64,000 bases of DNA, from contig OZ036014.1 of NCBI GenBank assembly GCA_964035015.1, positions 5,554,495 to 5,618,494 of the forward strand, in the 5' to 3' direction. The notes beneath the pieces are model-generated. The model ran no database searches, had not been told where the DNA came from, and saw only the letters and a list, made by a program, of their open reading frames with translations. The DNA is from Corallium rubrum (Eukaryota; Cnidaria; Anthozoa; Scleralcyonacea; Coralliidae). Positions 27,390 to 40,300 of the stretch are shown here, piece by piece (position 1 is the stretch's first letter; the number at the start of each line of letters is the position of its first letter). The translations under genes and the position numbers were made by a program.

Positions 27390-30300
27390 ATGGGCTCTCG
27401 TCTGAGGTAAACAAAAGCTTCTTGTCCTAAAGAGACTTTAGGACTACCTGATTATATTTAAAAGCATTTTCTCTCTCTTTTTAGGCCTGTGCCAGAAAAA
27501 GTTTTAGAATGTTTAATCGAAGTGTCAGCTCCATCGTCCGAAACCGAAGGTTAGGAGTTATGCAACTTGTTAAGTTATGCGCTTTTTGTGTTGCACGTTT
27601 GGCCTTTTTGATGTCTTCTGTTTAATGGATGTTTTTAGCCTCCATGGACATCAATTTAGCGTATTTCTAGTACTGTATTTACCTATTAAATAGCCAGTCA
27701 GTGTATAAATGTGGAACGTATTTCAACTCTTCCCTTTATGAAACCGGGCAATCACAGATCATCCATTGATAATCGCTCATTTAATTGAGGAAACTTAGTT
27801 TTCGTAATGCTCGTCTCGAAATCAAAAGTATTTTAAATAACTGTGGTTTTGTATATACACATCTTGGATATTTATGTTTACAAATATATGGAATCAATTT
27901 GTAGCAAATTAGATTATTCTAAACACTAAAATGGCAAACGTACTCGGTACTTCCTCTTTTATCGTTCTAACCACTTGTTCCTTGCATCCTGGGTTACCCT
28001 GCTTATAATCCATATCTCAGGAAACCTACATCCCCTTTATAATGGTTGCAACAAAGAGATTATTCAGTTTATTTTAAAAAATTTGGTATTCCTAGAATTT
28101 TTAATATTGCAGTTTTAGATTCTCGCAATTGGTTTATATCGATATATGGATCACAGTGTTATTATTTTTTTATTTTTATTTTATTAGCTTTCCAGATACA
28201 CATAATTAACAAATTACAGATATAAATATATAAATGAAAATAGTTTTGGCAGTGACACTGTGCACAACAGCAAAAGTCAATTACTACATGCCAATATTAC
28301 TGGTTGTCAATTTATCTTGGGTGCGCTGTGATCCTCTCCAGACCTATTGAATGCATGAGTGGACCAAGTGGTCAAATATTTGGGCACAATGCCAAAGGGA
28401 AAGCAAGGTTATGTAGGTTATCTAACTAGCCAAACAGAAATTCAACCCTACTTTGTTTACACTTAGCTTATATGCTACACGTAACTTGACCTACCAGAAT
28501 TTTAACCTAAATATGAATCCAAACTTAGTAGTAATATTTCATAAACGAGTGCGTGTGTTTTACCAGGGTTTCCAAACACGCGAGAACAATTGAATTCACG
28601 AGGCTGTTCACCAAGCGATTTTTATAATTGTTTTCGAGAGTTTGTAAAACACAAAAGGCAATGAAAACACGAGGCTGGCATGGCCGAGTGGTTTTTGTTG
28701 TCTTGAGTGTTTTACAAACTCGAGAGAACAATTATGAAAATTACGCAGTGAACAGTCGAGTGAATTCAATTGTTCTCAAGTGTTTGGAAACCCTGGTAAA
28801 ACGCGAGCCACGAGTTTATGAAATAACTTCTCAGTTGACAATAGTCTATTGTTGTAGAATTCCCTAATTAGATGGCGTGCTATTATATAACCTAACTTAA
28901 TTGGTTTCTGTGTTGAGTTTTGCATTTATAATTTAGAATTGTGGTAATAATACAGTTTTCTTTGTTTTGACTGTTTTTATAATTTAGAAATGTTGTAATG
29001 TACGCTTTTTATTGTTTAAAGCATTTATTATCTAATTTCCTAATTATTAATTCAATTTTTCGTTTATTACCGGGGTTTTGCAACTCACGCACGTGATGAA
29101 ATACATGTTTTTGATTGGCTAATTAGCTCATGAATTATTCATGAGTTTGAGAAGGTTACTGTATAAGCTAGGCAGTAAACATGCTAGTGGAATAGCAATT
29201 GAAATATTATAGTAAGGTTAGATACAAGTTAAGAAGTTAAGCCCCCGGTTAGACGGGGTTAGTACTTGGATGGGTGACCGCTTGGGAATGCCCCGTTGTC
29301 GGGCTTGGAACTCATGTGAGTAGAGTTGTAGTTGATCTCTCCTGTGCTTCGAGGGTTTTTCGCCGGGTTCTCCGGTTTTCCTCCCTCCACAAAATCAACA
29401 CCTAACATCTTAGCTGTGATCCGTGGTCTGAACTGTGTCGCATGGCGGCTGCCTGGAGCGCCTTTGATATGCCTTGACACGGCCACATTGATCTGCGTCC
29501 TTCGCAATTCAGCCGCTGGCTGCAAGTAAGGATGATTAGCCCCCACACCTTTATCCTTTATCCTTTTATGTATACTGCTGAAACACATAGTAGTCTAACG
29601 TTTCAAGCGAAGGCCCTTCATCACATTTCTCTCTGACAAAGGGGCTTTGCTCAAAAGGTTAGACTACTATGTTCTCTGTTTCAGCAGTATATTTAACCTT
29701 ACTATATTTTGATTGTTGTTTCAACACTGCCTACACGGCACGCTACTTTTATTTCACTAGTGGAATAGATTTGTTTATAAGCTAGGCAGGGCCAGCAAGA
29801 CTAAAAGCCGGGCCCCTGGACTGACATATGTATGCCCCCCCCTCCCTTAAATTAACATGAAATGTATGAATGCATGATGGCTAAAGCAGACGTTACGCTA
29901 CATTATAAGATGTTCCGTTATATTGTAAGACGTTACGCTACATTCTAAGATGTTACGTTGCATTCTAATTAAGACATCATGCTCTATATAAGACGTTACG
30001 CTACATTCTAAGATGTTGTGTTGCATTCTAATTAAGACGTCATGCTCTATATAAGACGTTACGCTACATTCTAAGATGTCGTGCTCTATATAAGACAGTA
30101 CGCTATGTACATTATAAGACATTACGTTACATTCTAACACGTTACACTTGTACATTATAAGACGGTACATTATGCGATAGTATGCGACACTGTATTGATT
30201 GTAAGATGTTACTTCACATTCTGTGGCTGTGTGCTATCGAAATTTTTTTGTATGCCATTGGGATACTGAAGTTAAGACTTCTAGTATCCAAAATTAAAAT

Positions 30301-33300
30301 CTAGTATCCTGTGGATATCGTGATGCTGCAAATTTCAAGCCCTGTGTACATTACACCAGTCTGCATTACACCAGTCACTAGTGATTGATGTCGCAACGGG
30401 CGATGCGGCCCCTTGCAAGGTCCTAGGCCCTGGGTATTTTTCCCCCTCTGCCCCCTCCTCTCGACAGCCTTGAAGCTAGGCAGTAAACACACTAAGGGGT
30501 CAAGTTAACATATAAGCTAGGTGTAGTTTATAAATGAAAGACCACATTGACGTAGATCAATGTTGCTGTGTTGAGGCATATCATAGGTGCTCCAGGCAGC
30601 CACCAACAACACAGTTCAGACCACGGATCACAGCTAAGATGTTAGGTGTTGATTTTATCGAGGGGGAAGACCAGAGAACCCAGCGAAAAACCCTCAAAGC
30701 ACAGGAGAGATCAACTACAACTCTACTCACATGAGTTCCAAGCTCGACAACAGGGTCATTCCGAAGTGGTCACCCATCCAAGTACTAACCCCATCTAACC
30801 AGGCTTAACTTTTGGTGAGAGGCCACCAAATGCTAGATGGTAAACACAGTTACAGACTAGAGTCAGATATTTTTGGGGTTAGGTGATCCCAGTTTGTTAA
30901 ACCAGAGAAAATTAAATTTTTGGGATGGATTTCTTGTCTCTCTACTTGTGTTCCAGAGGCTCATGAATTAGCCTGTGAATACAGCTAGTCGTACATCACT
31001 CATGGAAATCCCATGAGCGATTGTAAGAGTGCCTGTATTTGCAGGCTACTCATGAATGGTCCTGAGAGTATATGGTGGATTTTATGTACAGTGAAACCTG
31101 AGTTTTGCGACCTCCATGTTTTATGACCACCTGTCATATACGACCCCTTTTTCTGGCACGGACGATTTGTAGTTGAAATATACCTGCAATGAGTGACCAC
31201 CTGCCTTATGTGGCCAGCGACCAGATTTTTGTGTCCCAAACAAGATACAGTATGTACCTGTTGTGAGTGACCAACTCAATGTAAAACTGCCGAAATACGT
31301 GAAAGAAATACCTGTTTTTTTGTAGTAAACAAACGCGAATGCAACCACATGTGAAAACAAGAAGCTGGAAGTGTTGCTCAATTGCCGTGTTACCGGCAAT
31401 GTTTACTACATTTATATAAAGAACCACTACGGGTCACGGTGCTGCCAAAATGGCTGCTATGACATCACATCACTGCCTGTCTGAACGACCACCTGCCCTT
31501 AACAACCACTTTTACGTGGCACCAAGGGTGGTTGCAAAACTCAGGTTTCACTGTAATCATTGGATTTGAGTTAAACTTATAGAGTCTAAAGCTTTGACAG
31601 CAATGATGTAACACGTAGCAAAAACTGACAAAACCTAAAAAAGCTAAATTGTTCATACAAAAATTTTGCCAGAAAAATTATTACAAAAGTATATAAAGTA
31701 TATTTTTTAATATTTTAATGCAGGTGCCACTTTACTAAGCTACTACCCTGAAAGTTATGAAGATGTGGTTAGTATAAATATATTAGTGTCTGTATCTTTT
31801 ATACATGTATATACTGTATTATGTGACTAATATTTTATCATGAGTGTTAAATTTATAATATTTAATTGTCTTATAGGATATGTTACAGAATGTTGTCACA
31901 AAATTTTGTTTCCCATTTGAGCAAGATGCGTAAGCAATAATAATGATAATTTTTTTTTAAATTAATTTTGGCAAATTTAAATCTTAACTTGCAGTAAAGC
32001 TAATGTTAAGACAGCTTGCAAGTTGCTGTAATTTTTTTGATTGTGGCTAAAACTGATTTTTCTTTCATAGGGAAATGGTTGATGCTGTTCAACATTTTAC
32101 CTTTGTATTAACTGACATTGATGGCCTTTATCGCTTTGGGTTTTGTCGCTATCCACCAAAAGCAAAGACATGTCTGTGTATTTTAAGGTAGAATTTCTGT
32201 CAACATTTAGGTATCATATTTTCTAGATATCATATTTTCTAGATATCATATTTTCTAGGCGATAATCCATGGTTTGTTGTTCTTTTCCTAAAACTTATGC
32301 ATTGCTAATTCTCTTCTTTTATTTTTAGTGATTTACCAGCTTTTGACATGTTTTATGGCATGCTCAATACTATAGCTGAATTGGAAAACACTAAAAATGA
32401 CTCGGTCAGTACAGTATGGTACAGTACAATAGAGTAGAGTACAGTACAGCACAGCACAGTACAGTACAGTACAGTACAGCACAGCACTGCACTGAGAGCA
32501 CAGTACAGTACAGTACAGTGCAGTACAGTACAGTACAGTACAGTACAGTACAGTATAGCAGAGTACAGTAGAATACAGTAGAATACAGTAGAGTACAGTG
32601 CATGTAAGATTAGCTTACATTAGTCTGTTCAAGATTAAAATTTCATAAACCAATCTAACGAAAAGAAGATTAACACTAATGACTTCTGTGGCACAACTAA
32701 CCTAACTTTTTTATATCTTATTCCCAATCTAGGTTTTAACAGTGAATCAGTTTTTGGATCTTGTTTTGGAGAAGGAAGTTCCTAAACCTGGTAGCAAGTT
32801 ACAAATCACAGCACCAAAACAGGAATGGGTAAAACATAAATTTAACATGTTGATGTATTATTATATAATTATAATTTTGTTCTCAAAGATGTGATTCAGA
32901 TTGTGAATGAATATGAAGGGTGAAAACACAGCTACAATAACCTCCCTAAAAATATGTAGTGTCCAAAAAAACAACAATGTGATGATGTCCATGAGTAATG
33001 AGAATGGGGTTAAAAAGGGCTTTGGAGTTTGCAATTGCTTTGTGCTCTGTTGCCTGAGACATGCACATATTTATTTAGCAGCACTGACACTTGAGATTTG
33101 ATAGAATTTCTTAATCTTCACGCAGATTACTGTACATAATGCTTGGTATTGTCTGTCTAGAAGTGGTGGCTTTCTCTCACTGGTCATAATTATTACCAAA
33201 ACTGATGATGCACGGCATTGGCCCCACAAAAAACGTGTCATGATTTCTGCCAAAAACATTATACTGTATAACAAATCTTTCTGCATTTCTAAGCCCTTTT

Positions 33301-34917
33301 GGCTAGATAATTCAAAAGTAGCAAATGGACCAATCATATTGCAGTGATCTCACAATGTCAATTTCAAAGGCTAAGGAATACATATGGATTTGTTAAGGTT
33401 TTGGTGGAAAACATGACATGTTTTTTTTGGGCCTAGGTGATTTCTGAAGTTCAAAAAAACAATTTATACGACTGGTTTTGTTGTGTTCTCCTGCATGTAT
33501 GAAATGTTTACATACAATAACTCTGACAGTGACATTCTATCATCTTGGTTTTATTTAGAAGAAAGAATTCAAATACTCGGATCCGGATAAATTGCCTTCA
33601 ATTCCCGAAAATGTAAGAAAAAATTACCTGCAGCAACCAATTCTTAATGAGTAGATATCTTCTTAATTAGTAAATCATGTCATAATTGAATCATTAAATA
33701 TGAATTTACTATATTTTAGAGAAACCTCACAGATTATTTTTCTGCCCTCAATCCAATCAACATGATTGCTCTATTTGCAAGGTAATTACTACAGAAGATC
33801 CCAATTACTTTGTACTGTATCAACAATGTTGCTGTACATGTACGTGTACTGTAGTTTTTGTTGAACTAACTTCTAAATCTGATTTTTTTGTTTGATTCCA
33901 GCATGATGTGGGAACGAAGAATTATAATAACATCTAAAAAATTAAGTCTGGTAAGCTGTCACTGTTACTCAGTAACTCACTGACTTTTAATTGGCATTTT
34001 TATTGTTTTATTGTACAGAGGAGCATGACAGGAGCACTGACTGAAAATTTCAAGAGAATCTGATGCGTAGTTTTCGCGCTATCAACTCTCAAAATTTGCT
34101 GTGGATAGTTTGTTTTGGGGAAATTTGGGCTTCTTGGTAACAATGCCTTATGATGTACACAGATGGATCATTAATTAGTGAAATCTATTGTTCTTATGCA
34201 TAGTTGTCCATCTGCGTATGTCATAAGCATTGTTACCGAAAGCCCAATTTTTCTCCAAGAACGAACTAGCCATGGCAAACTTTGAGAGTTGATAGCGCGA
34301 ATACTACGCATCAGATTCTCTTGAAATTTTCAGTGAGTGCTCTTGCCATGCTCCTGTACAATAAAACAACAAAAATGCTGGGGATTTTTTCATTTCATAG
34401 ACACTTTAAAATGTATTATAACTGGGAGTGATTATTGTGTAACTGGACATCACACAAGTTTTGTTACAAATGTAACAAGACTTGATGGGTCATCCAGTTA
34501 TTGATCAGGGACTGACATTATCAACTGTCTGTATTTCAATCCTGTAACAGATGCAGTATCTTTTTTGTTTACTTAGCTCACAGCATGTACATACAGTGCT
34601 TCATCGCTTCTTTTCCCTATGCACTGGTGAGTTAAGATTATGATCGAAAAAAATAATTCAGTAATGATTATGGTAATTGTTTGTATTGATGGTGGTGATG
34701 ATGGTGATGGTGGTAATGGTGCTGATGGTGGTGCTGATGGTGGTGCTGAAGGCGGTGATAATGGTGGTGGTTGTAGTGGTGGTGGTAGTGGTAGTGGTGG
34801 TGATGATGATGATGGTGATGATGATGGTACTGATGGTGATGATGATGATGGTGCTGATGGTGGTGGTGGTGGTGATGATGATGATGGTGGTGATGGTGGT
34901 GGTGATGATGGTGGTGG

Positions 34918-34952
<35 letters not shown>

Positions 34953-37328
34953 ATGGTGGTGGTGATGATGATGATGGTGCTGATGGTGGTGATGGTGGTG
35001 GTGATGATGATGATGATGGTACTGATGGTGGTGATGATGGTATTGATGATGGTGGTGGTGGTGATGGTGGTGATGATGGTGGTGGTGATGATGGTGGTGA
35101 TGGTGGTGGTGATGATGATGATGATGATGGTACTGATGGTGGTGATGATGGTATTGATGATGGTGGTGGTGGTGATGGTGGTGGTGATGATGATGATGAT
35201 GGTACTGATGGTGGTGATGATGGTATTGATGATGGTGGTGGTGGTGATGGTGATGGTGGTGATGATGGTATTGGTGGTGGTGGTGATGGTGATGGTGGTG
35301 ATGATGGTGGTGGTGATGATGGTGATGGTGGTGATTGTGACCACCACCATTATCATTAACACATCTTCTATTTTTATTCTGATTTTTAGGCAGCATGTGT
35401 TTATTCCAGTGATTCCACCAAGTCTTTTAGATTATTGCTGGTATGAAGAATGGAGAATAATTATGACTTCAGGAAATAGTTTCCTGTAATTTTTATATTG
35501 CTACTTTTGCTTGTATAGTAGTGGACTGCAGATCATATACATATATATTTCTTTTCTGCTTCTAGTGCTCCAATGCCATTTTTAATTGGTGTTCATTCAT
35601 CATTGATGAAAGTATGTACTAGAGTAAATTGATTTTTGCTATTTTATCCAGAATCCCAACTTCATATTTTTCTGCTGATTTACGTTATTCCAGTTTTTTT
35701 TTTCGTCTTTTCTCCTTCCTTCCTTCCTTCCTTCCTTCCTTCCTTCCTTCCTTCCTTCCTTCCTTCCTTCCTTCCTTCCTTCCTTCCTTCCTTCCTTCCT
35801 TCCTTCCTTCCTTCCTTCCTTCCTTCCTTCCTCCCTCCCTCCCTCCCTCCCTCCCTCCCTCCCTCCCTCCCTCCCTCCCTCCCTCCCTCCCTCCCTCCCT
35901 CCCTCCCTCCCTCCCTCCCTCCCTCCCTCCCTCCCTCCCTCCCTCCCTCCCTCCCTCCCTCCCTCCCTCCCTAACTCCCTCCCTCCCTAACCCCTCCCTC
36001 CCTAACTCCCTCCCTCCCTAACTCCCTCCCCTCCCTCCCTCCCTCCCTCCCTCCCTCCCTCTTTGCAGTGTACTCATTGATTTATGCATGATAACTCTCT
36101 CGTATTTCTTTGCAGAAAGTTCGGGATATGCCGCTGGATGATGTGGTTATTTTAGACGTTGATAAAAACGAAATTGAAGTTCCTTTTAAAGATATCGACA
36201 ATCTTCCTTCAGAAGCTGTAAGCAAACCAGACTCAGTCTTAAAAGGGCGCTGCTGTGACTATTGATTCCGCACAAACGAAGGGATGAGCGCACGTACGAA
36301 CGAACGAATAAACGCACGTTCGAACGAATGAACGCACGTTCGAACGAACGAATGAATGCACGCACTAATGAACGCACATTCGAACGAACGAATAAACGCA
36401 CATTCGAACGAACGAATAAGCGCACGTTTGAACGAACGAACGAATGAACGCACGTACGTACAAACGAACGAACGAACGAACGAACACCAGAACGAACGAA
36501 TAAACGCAGGAATGAACAAACGAACTCATGGCAGAATACAAAGCGCTGAGCACTAACTCGTTACGACACCGCGATTTGTAATTTACGATAGCGCATTTAA
36601 TAAATATATTGTATTTTTCCATGCATCTGTAGTGTGTAAAGAACAAAAGTGTTTACCACGAGATACTTTTGAGTGACAGGACTATTGTTTTACATGCTGT
36701 AACATCTTTTGTGCATCTCTTACAGTATAGACACACGGGAAACTATCTTAACCCTTTATCTCCCAGTAGCCACTCCATTGACGAGTAAAGTCGTCTGGCG
36801 TTAGCCAGAGTAAAATACTAAAGACATCGTTGGGCGATAAAGGGTTAACCGAGATAGTTTATTCACCCTTTATCTCCCAGTAGCCACTCCATTGACGAGT
36901 AAAATCGTCTGGCGTTAGCCAGAGTAAAATACGAAAGACATCGTTGGGCGATAAAGGGTTAATTGACTATGCCCAAGCTACTATGGGATGCTATTCTGAA
37001 AGTTGTTATTGCAGCCTTGGCTGAAAGGTAAATGAAGTATTTTTATTCCTAGGTACATAAATTGAGTAGTGCATTAAAGAAAAGCGACATAGCCATTGGA
37101 GATTATGTCTCGAGAGCTTTCCTTGCTGCTATAGTTGTTTTGATTGGTGGATATAGGGACGCCTTGAAATTATCAGTAAGTTCCCAAGATTTATAGTAGG
37201 TAAAAATTTCAGGAGTTTTGCCACAAGAACTTTGCTTGCTGTATGTGAAAACGAAGTATTTTATTTTTTATGTGAAATGCTAACGGTGGTGATGAGGGTG
37301 GTGGTGAGGATGGTGATCATGATGAAGG

Positions 37329-37359
<31 letters not shown>

Positions 37360-40300
37360 GATGATGCTGGTGATGTTGCTGGTGGTGATAATTGTAGTGG
37401 TAATATGGTGATGCTGAAGGTGTTGATGAGGGTCGTGGTGGTGGTGGTGGTGATGATGGTTGTGTTGGTGATGATGGTGATGATGGTGATGAGGGTGGTG
37501 GTGTTGTTGGTCGTGGTCGTGATGATGATCGCGGTGGTGGTGGTGGTAGTGGTGATGATGATGATGAGGGTGGTGTTGGTGTTGGTGTTGGTGGTGGTGG
37601 TCGTGATGATGATGATCGTGGTGGTGGTGGTGGTGGTGGTGGTGGTGGTGATGATGATGATAATGAGGGTGGTGTTGGTGGTGGTGGTGGTCGTGATGAT
37701 GATCGTGGTGGTGGTGGTGGTGGTGGTGGTGGTGATGATGAGGGTGGTGTTGGTGGTGGTCGTGATGATGATCGTGGTGGTGGTGGTGGTGGTGGTGGTG
37801 GTGATTGTGGTGGTGATGATGATGAGGGTGGCGTTGGTGGTGGTGGTGATGATGATTGTGATGGTGATGATGAGGAGGGTGGTGGTGGTGATGATAGTGG
37901 TGGTGATGATAGTGGTGGTGATGACGGTTGTAATGGTGGTGGTGGTGGTGGTAGTGGTGATGATGATGAGGGTGGTGTTGGTGTTGGTGTTGGTGTTGGT
38001 GTTGGTGGTGGTCGTGATGATGGTCGTGGTGGTGGTGGTGGTGGTGGTGGTGGTGATGGTGGTGATGATGAGGGTGGTGTTGGTGTTGGTGTTGGTGGTG
38101 GTCGTGATGATGATCGTGGTGGTGGTGGTGGTGGTGGTTGTGATTGTGGTGGTGATGGTGATGAGGGTGGCGTTGGTGATGGTGGTGGTGGTGATGATGA
38201 TTGTGATAGTGATGATGAAGAGGTGGTGGTGTTTGTGATGATAGTGGTGGTGATGACGGTTGTGATGGTGGTGGTGGTGGTGGTGATGATGATGGTGTTG
38301 ATGATGAGGAAGGTGGTGATGGTGATGGTGATGGTGATGTTTGTAGTGATTAACACAATGGTGTAGTAATGATGTTGATCATAAGGATAATAAACTTTTT
38401 CTTTTCTTAGAGTGATACTATTGTATTCGAGAAAGAATTGTAAGTAGATTTTTGTTCTTGAGTGCAGACATACTAATGACGCTCATACACTTAATACAAC
38501 GACCTCTAAGGCAGAAGAGGAAAGATTTCACTAATTCTGGCTCTCTGTTTCTTTAATCAAGGTTTATAAATTCGCGACCACATATTAAACCATTTCTAGA
38601 GAACCTTCTAACCCTCCAACTCTTTGAACGGGTAAGTTAACGGCAGGATTATTGGATATGCGACGTATCTCAAATACGTGAGAATTTTAAAGTCTGAAAG
38701 CAGGTGAACTGTCGTGATTTCAAATAACGAAGGTCGGACATTTTGAGTAAAAGGGCTGTTTTAGAGTACAAAATACCGACGCACTGAATCAAAGGCCTTT
38801 CACGCAAAATATCAGGACTTCGTTATTTAAAATCTTTGCGGTTCACCACCTTTAAGATTTTCTGAACATCAATTATGGTTTTGCATGCAGTACAACATTA
38901 TTTACAGCTGTGAACAGCTCAGATTGAATTGCGTCTTATTCAGTATGCATATAAAATAGTTTCATTCTTGTTCGCTTTTAGTTCGTTCACCACAGACTTG
39001 AGCAACTTAATTCTGGGGAAGCGATTGACGATGTTTTTGAAGAACAGGTCGGCCTGCATACTGAAAGTAAGCAAGCTTCTAACTGATAGGGCTGTTATCC
39101 GATTAATTTTTACCCAGGCCGCATGTGGGAAGAGTGCTTCCAGTTTGACGCTACCAAACTCCTTACTGGACCTCTAGGGAGAACAGTTTAGATATGACTG
39201 ATAGAGTTATCCAGTATAAATAAAGTTAGTTTAGTTCCTTCTGGTTTCCTTCTGTAGTAACACTGGATCAATGAAGGATGGTCCTTACTCTAGGAAGAAC
39301 AGTTTAGATATGACTGATAGGGTTATCCAGTATAAATAAAGTTAGTTTAGTTTACTCTGGTTTCCTACTGTAGTAACACTGGACCAATGAGAGATGGTCC
39401 TTACTGAACCTCTAGGGAAAACAGTTTAGAAGTACGGTTTAATAAACGAGCAGGAGTGTTTTATCAGATATAAAGACACGAGGCGAAGCCGAGTGTTTTT
39501 ATATCTGATAAAACACGAACTGCGAGTTTATTGAACGGCTTCAAAAACGTAAGTTTGAAAAATAACCTTGTCTAAGCCAAGAAAATCAAAGCTAAAGTTT
39601 CTGTAAATCAGGAGGTATCTTTATCACATATAAAGACACTGATTAAATTTTACTTTCTTTTGAATTTTCCTCATGACTTATTAATGAGTTTTTGAAATGA
39701 CTGATAGAGTTATCCAGTATAAATAAAGTTAGGTTAGTTTACTCTGGTTTCCTCCTGTAGTAACACTAGACCAAGAAAGGACGGTTCTTACTAGACCTCT
39801 AGAACACCGCTGCCAAACGTTTTACGCATGCGCGACGTGCGAGCTCGTCCTCGGAAAAAGAGCGGGAAAACACTGAAATATTTGGACTGGTCCGAGAGTC
39901 CGACACAAAAGTTAACATTATAAGCATACTACCAAAAAGATAAGGTAGGTAATTTGTGCATGGCGTCCTTGTCAATATTGTAACATATTCTGAATTTACC
40001 CCTTCGTAATTTTCTTTACCCTTTTTTTAAAACACAAATGAATAGTCGAGTCTTACTTAGTCTTCACTGTCTGGTTGTTGTCACCACGGCTAGCTCCCAC
40101 TTCTCTTGCAATGTTTACTCAGCGTATTCACGCATGCGCAAACGTTTGGCAGCGGTGTTGACCTCTATGGAGAACGTTAACAGTTGAGATATGGCTGATA
40201 GGTATAAATATAAAGTTAGTTTTGCGTCAAAAGATTGCTAATCATTAAGTTTTGCATTTCATTTCATTTCATTTCAGATAATACAAAATGGTCTTCTCAA

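Larger units (their letters stand above)
39172..40210. repeat. Tandem ~110-120 bp repeat broken by two element insertions
   Basis: Units contain GAACAGTTTAGATATGACTG, GGTTATCCAGTATAAATAAA, GTTTCC and GGACCAATG. Units begin near 39172, 39295, 39415 (split) and resume near 39690, with a remnant at about 40167-40215. A hairpin element (39430-39540) and a hAT-like element (39802-40159) interrupt the array. Intronic in DENND1. Confidence 0.8.

Noticed and set aside
29232-29310. Functional 5S rRNA gene
   Set aside because: The first about 45 nt of 5S rRNA are missing and the sequence continues into a repeat body shared with a second copy.
34640-35489. Open frames of 230-270 codons (poly-Asp/Gly, poly-Val/Met, poly-His)
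   Set aside because: They are translations of a GGT/GAT tract inside a DENND1 intron. The only real coding part is the short DENND1 exon at 35390-35440.
37280-38356. Minus-strand Pro/Ser-rich and plus-strand Val-rich frames
   Set aside because: Low-complexity translations of an intronic trinucleotide tract.
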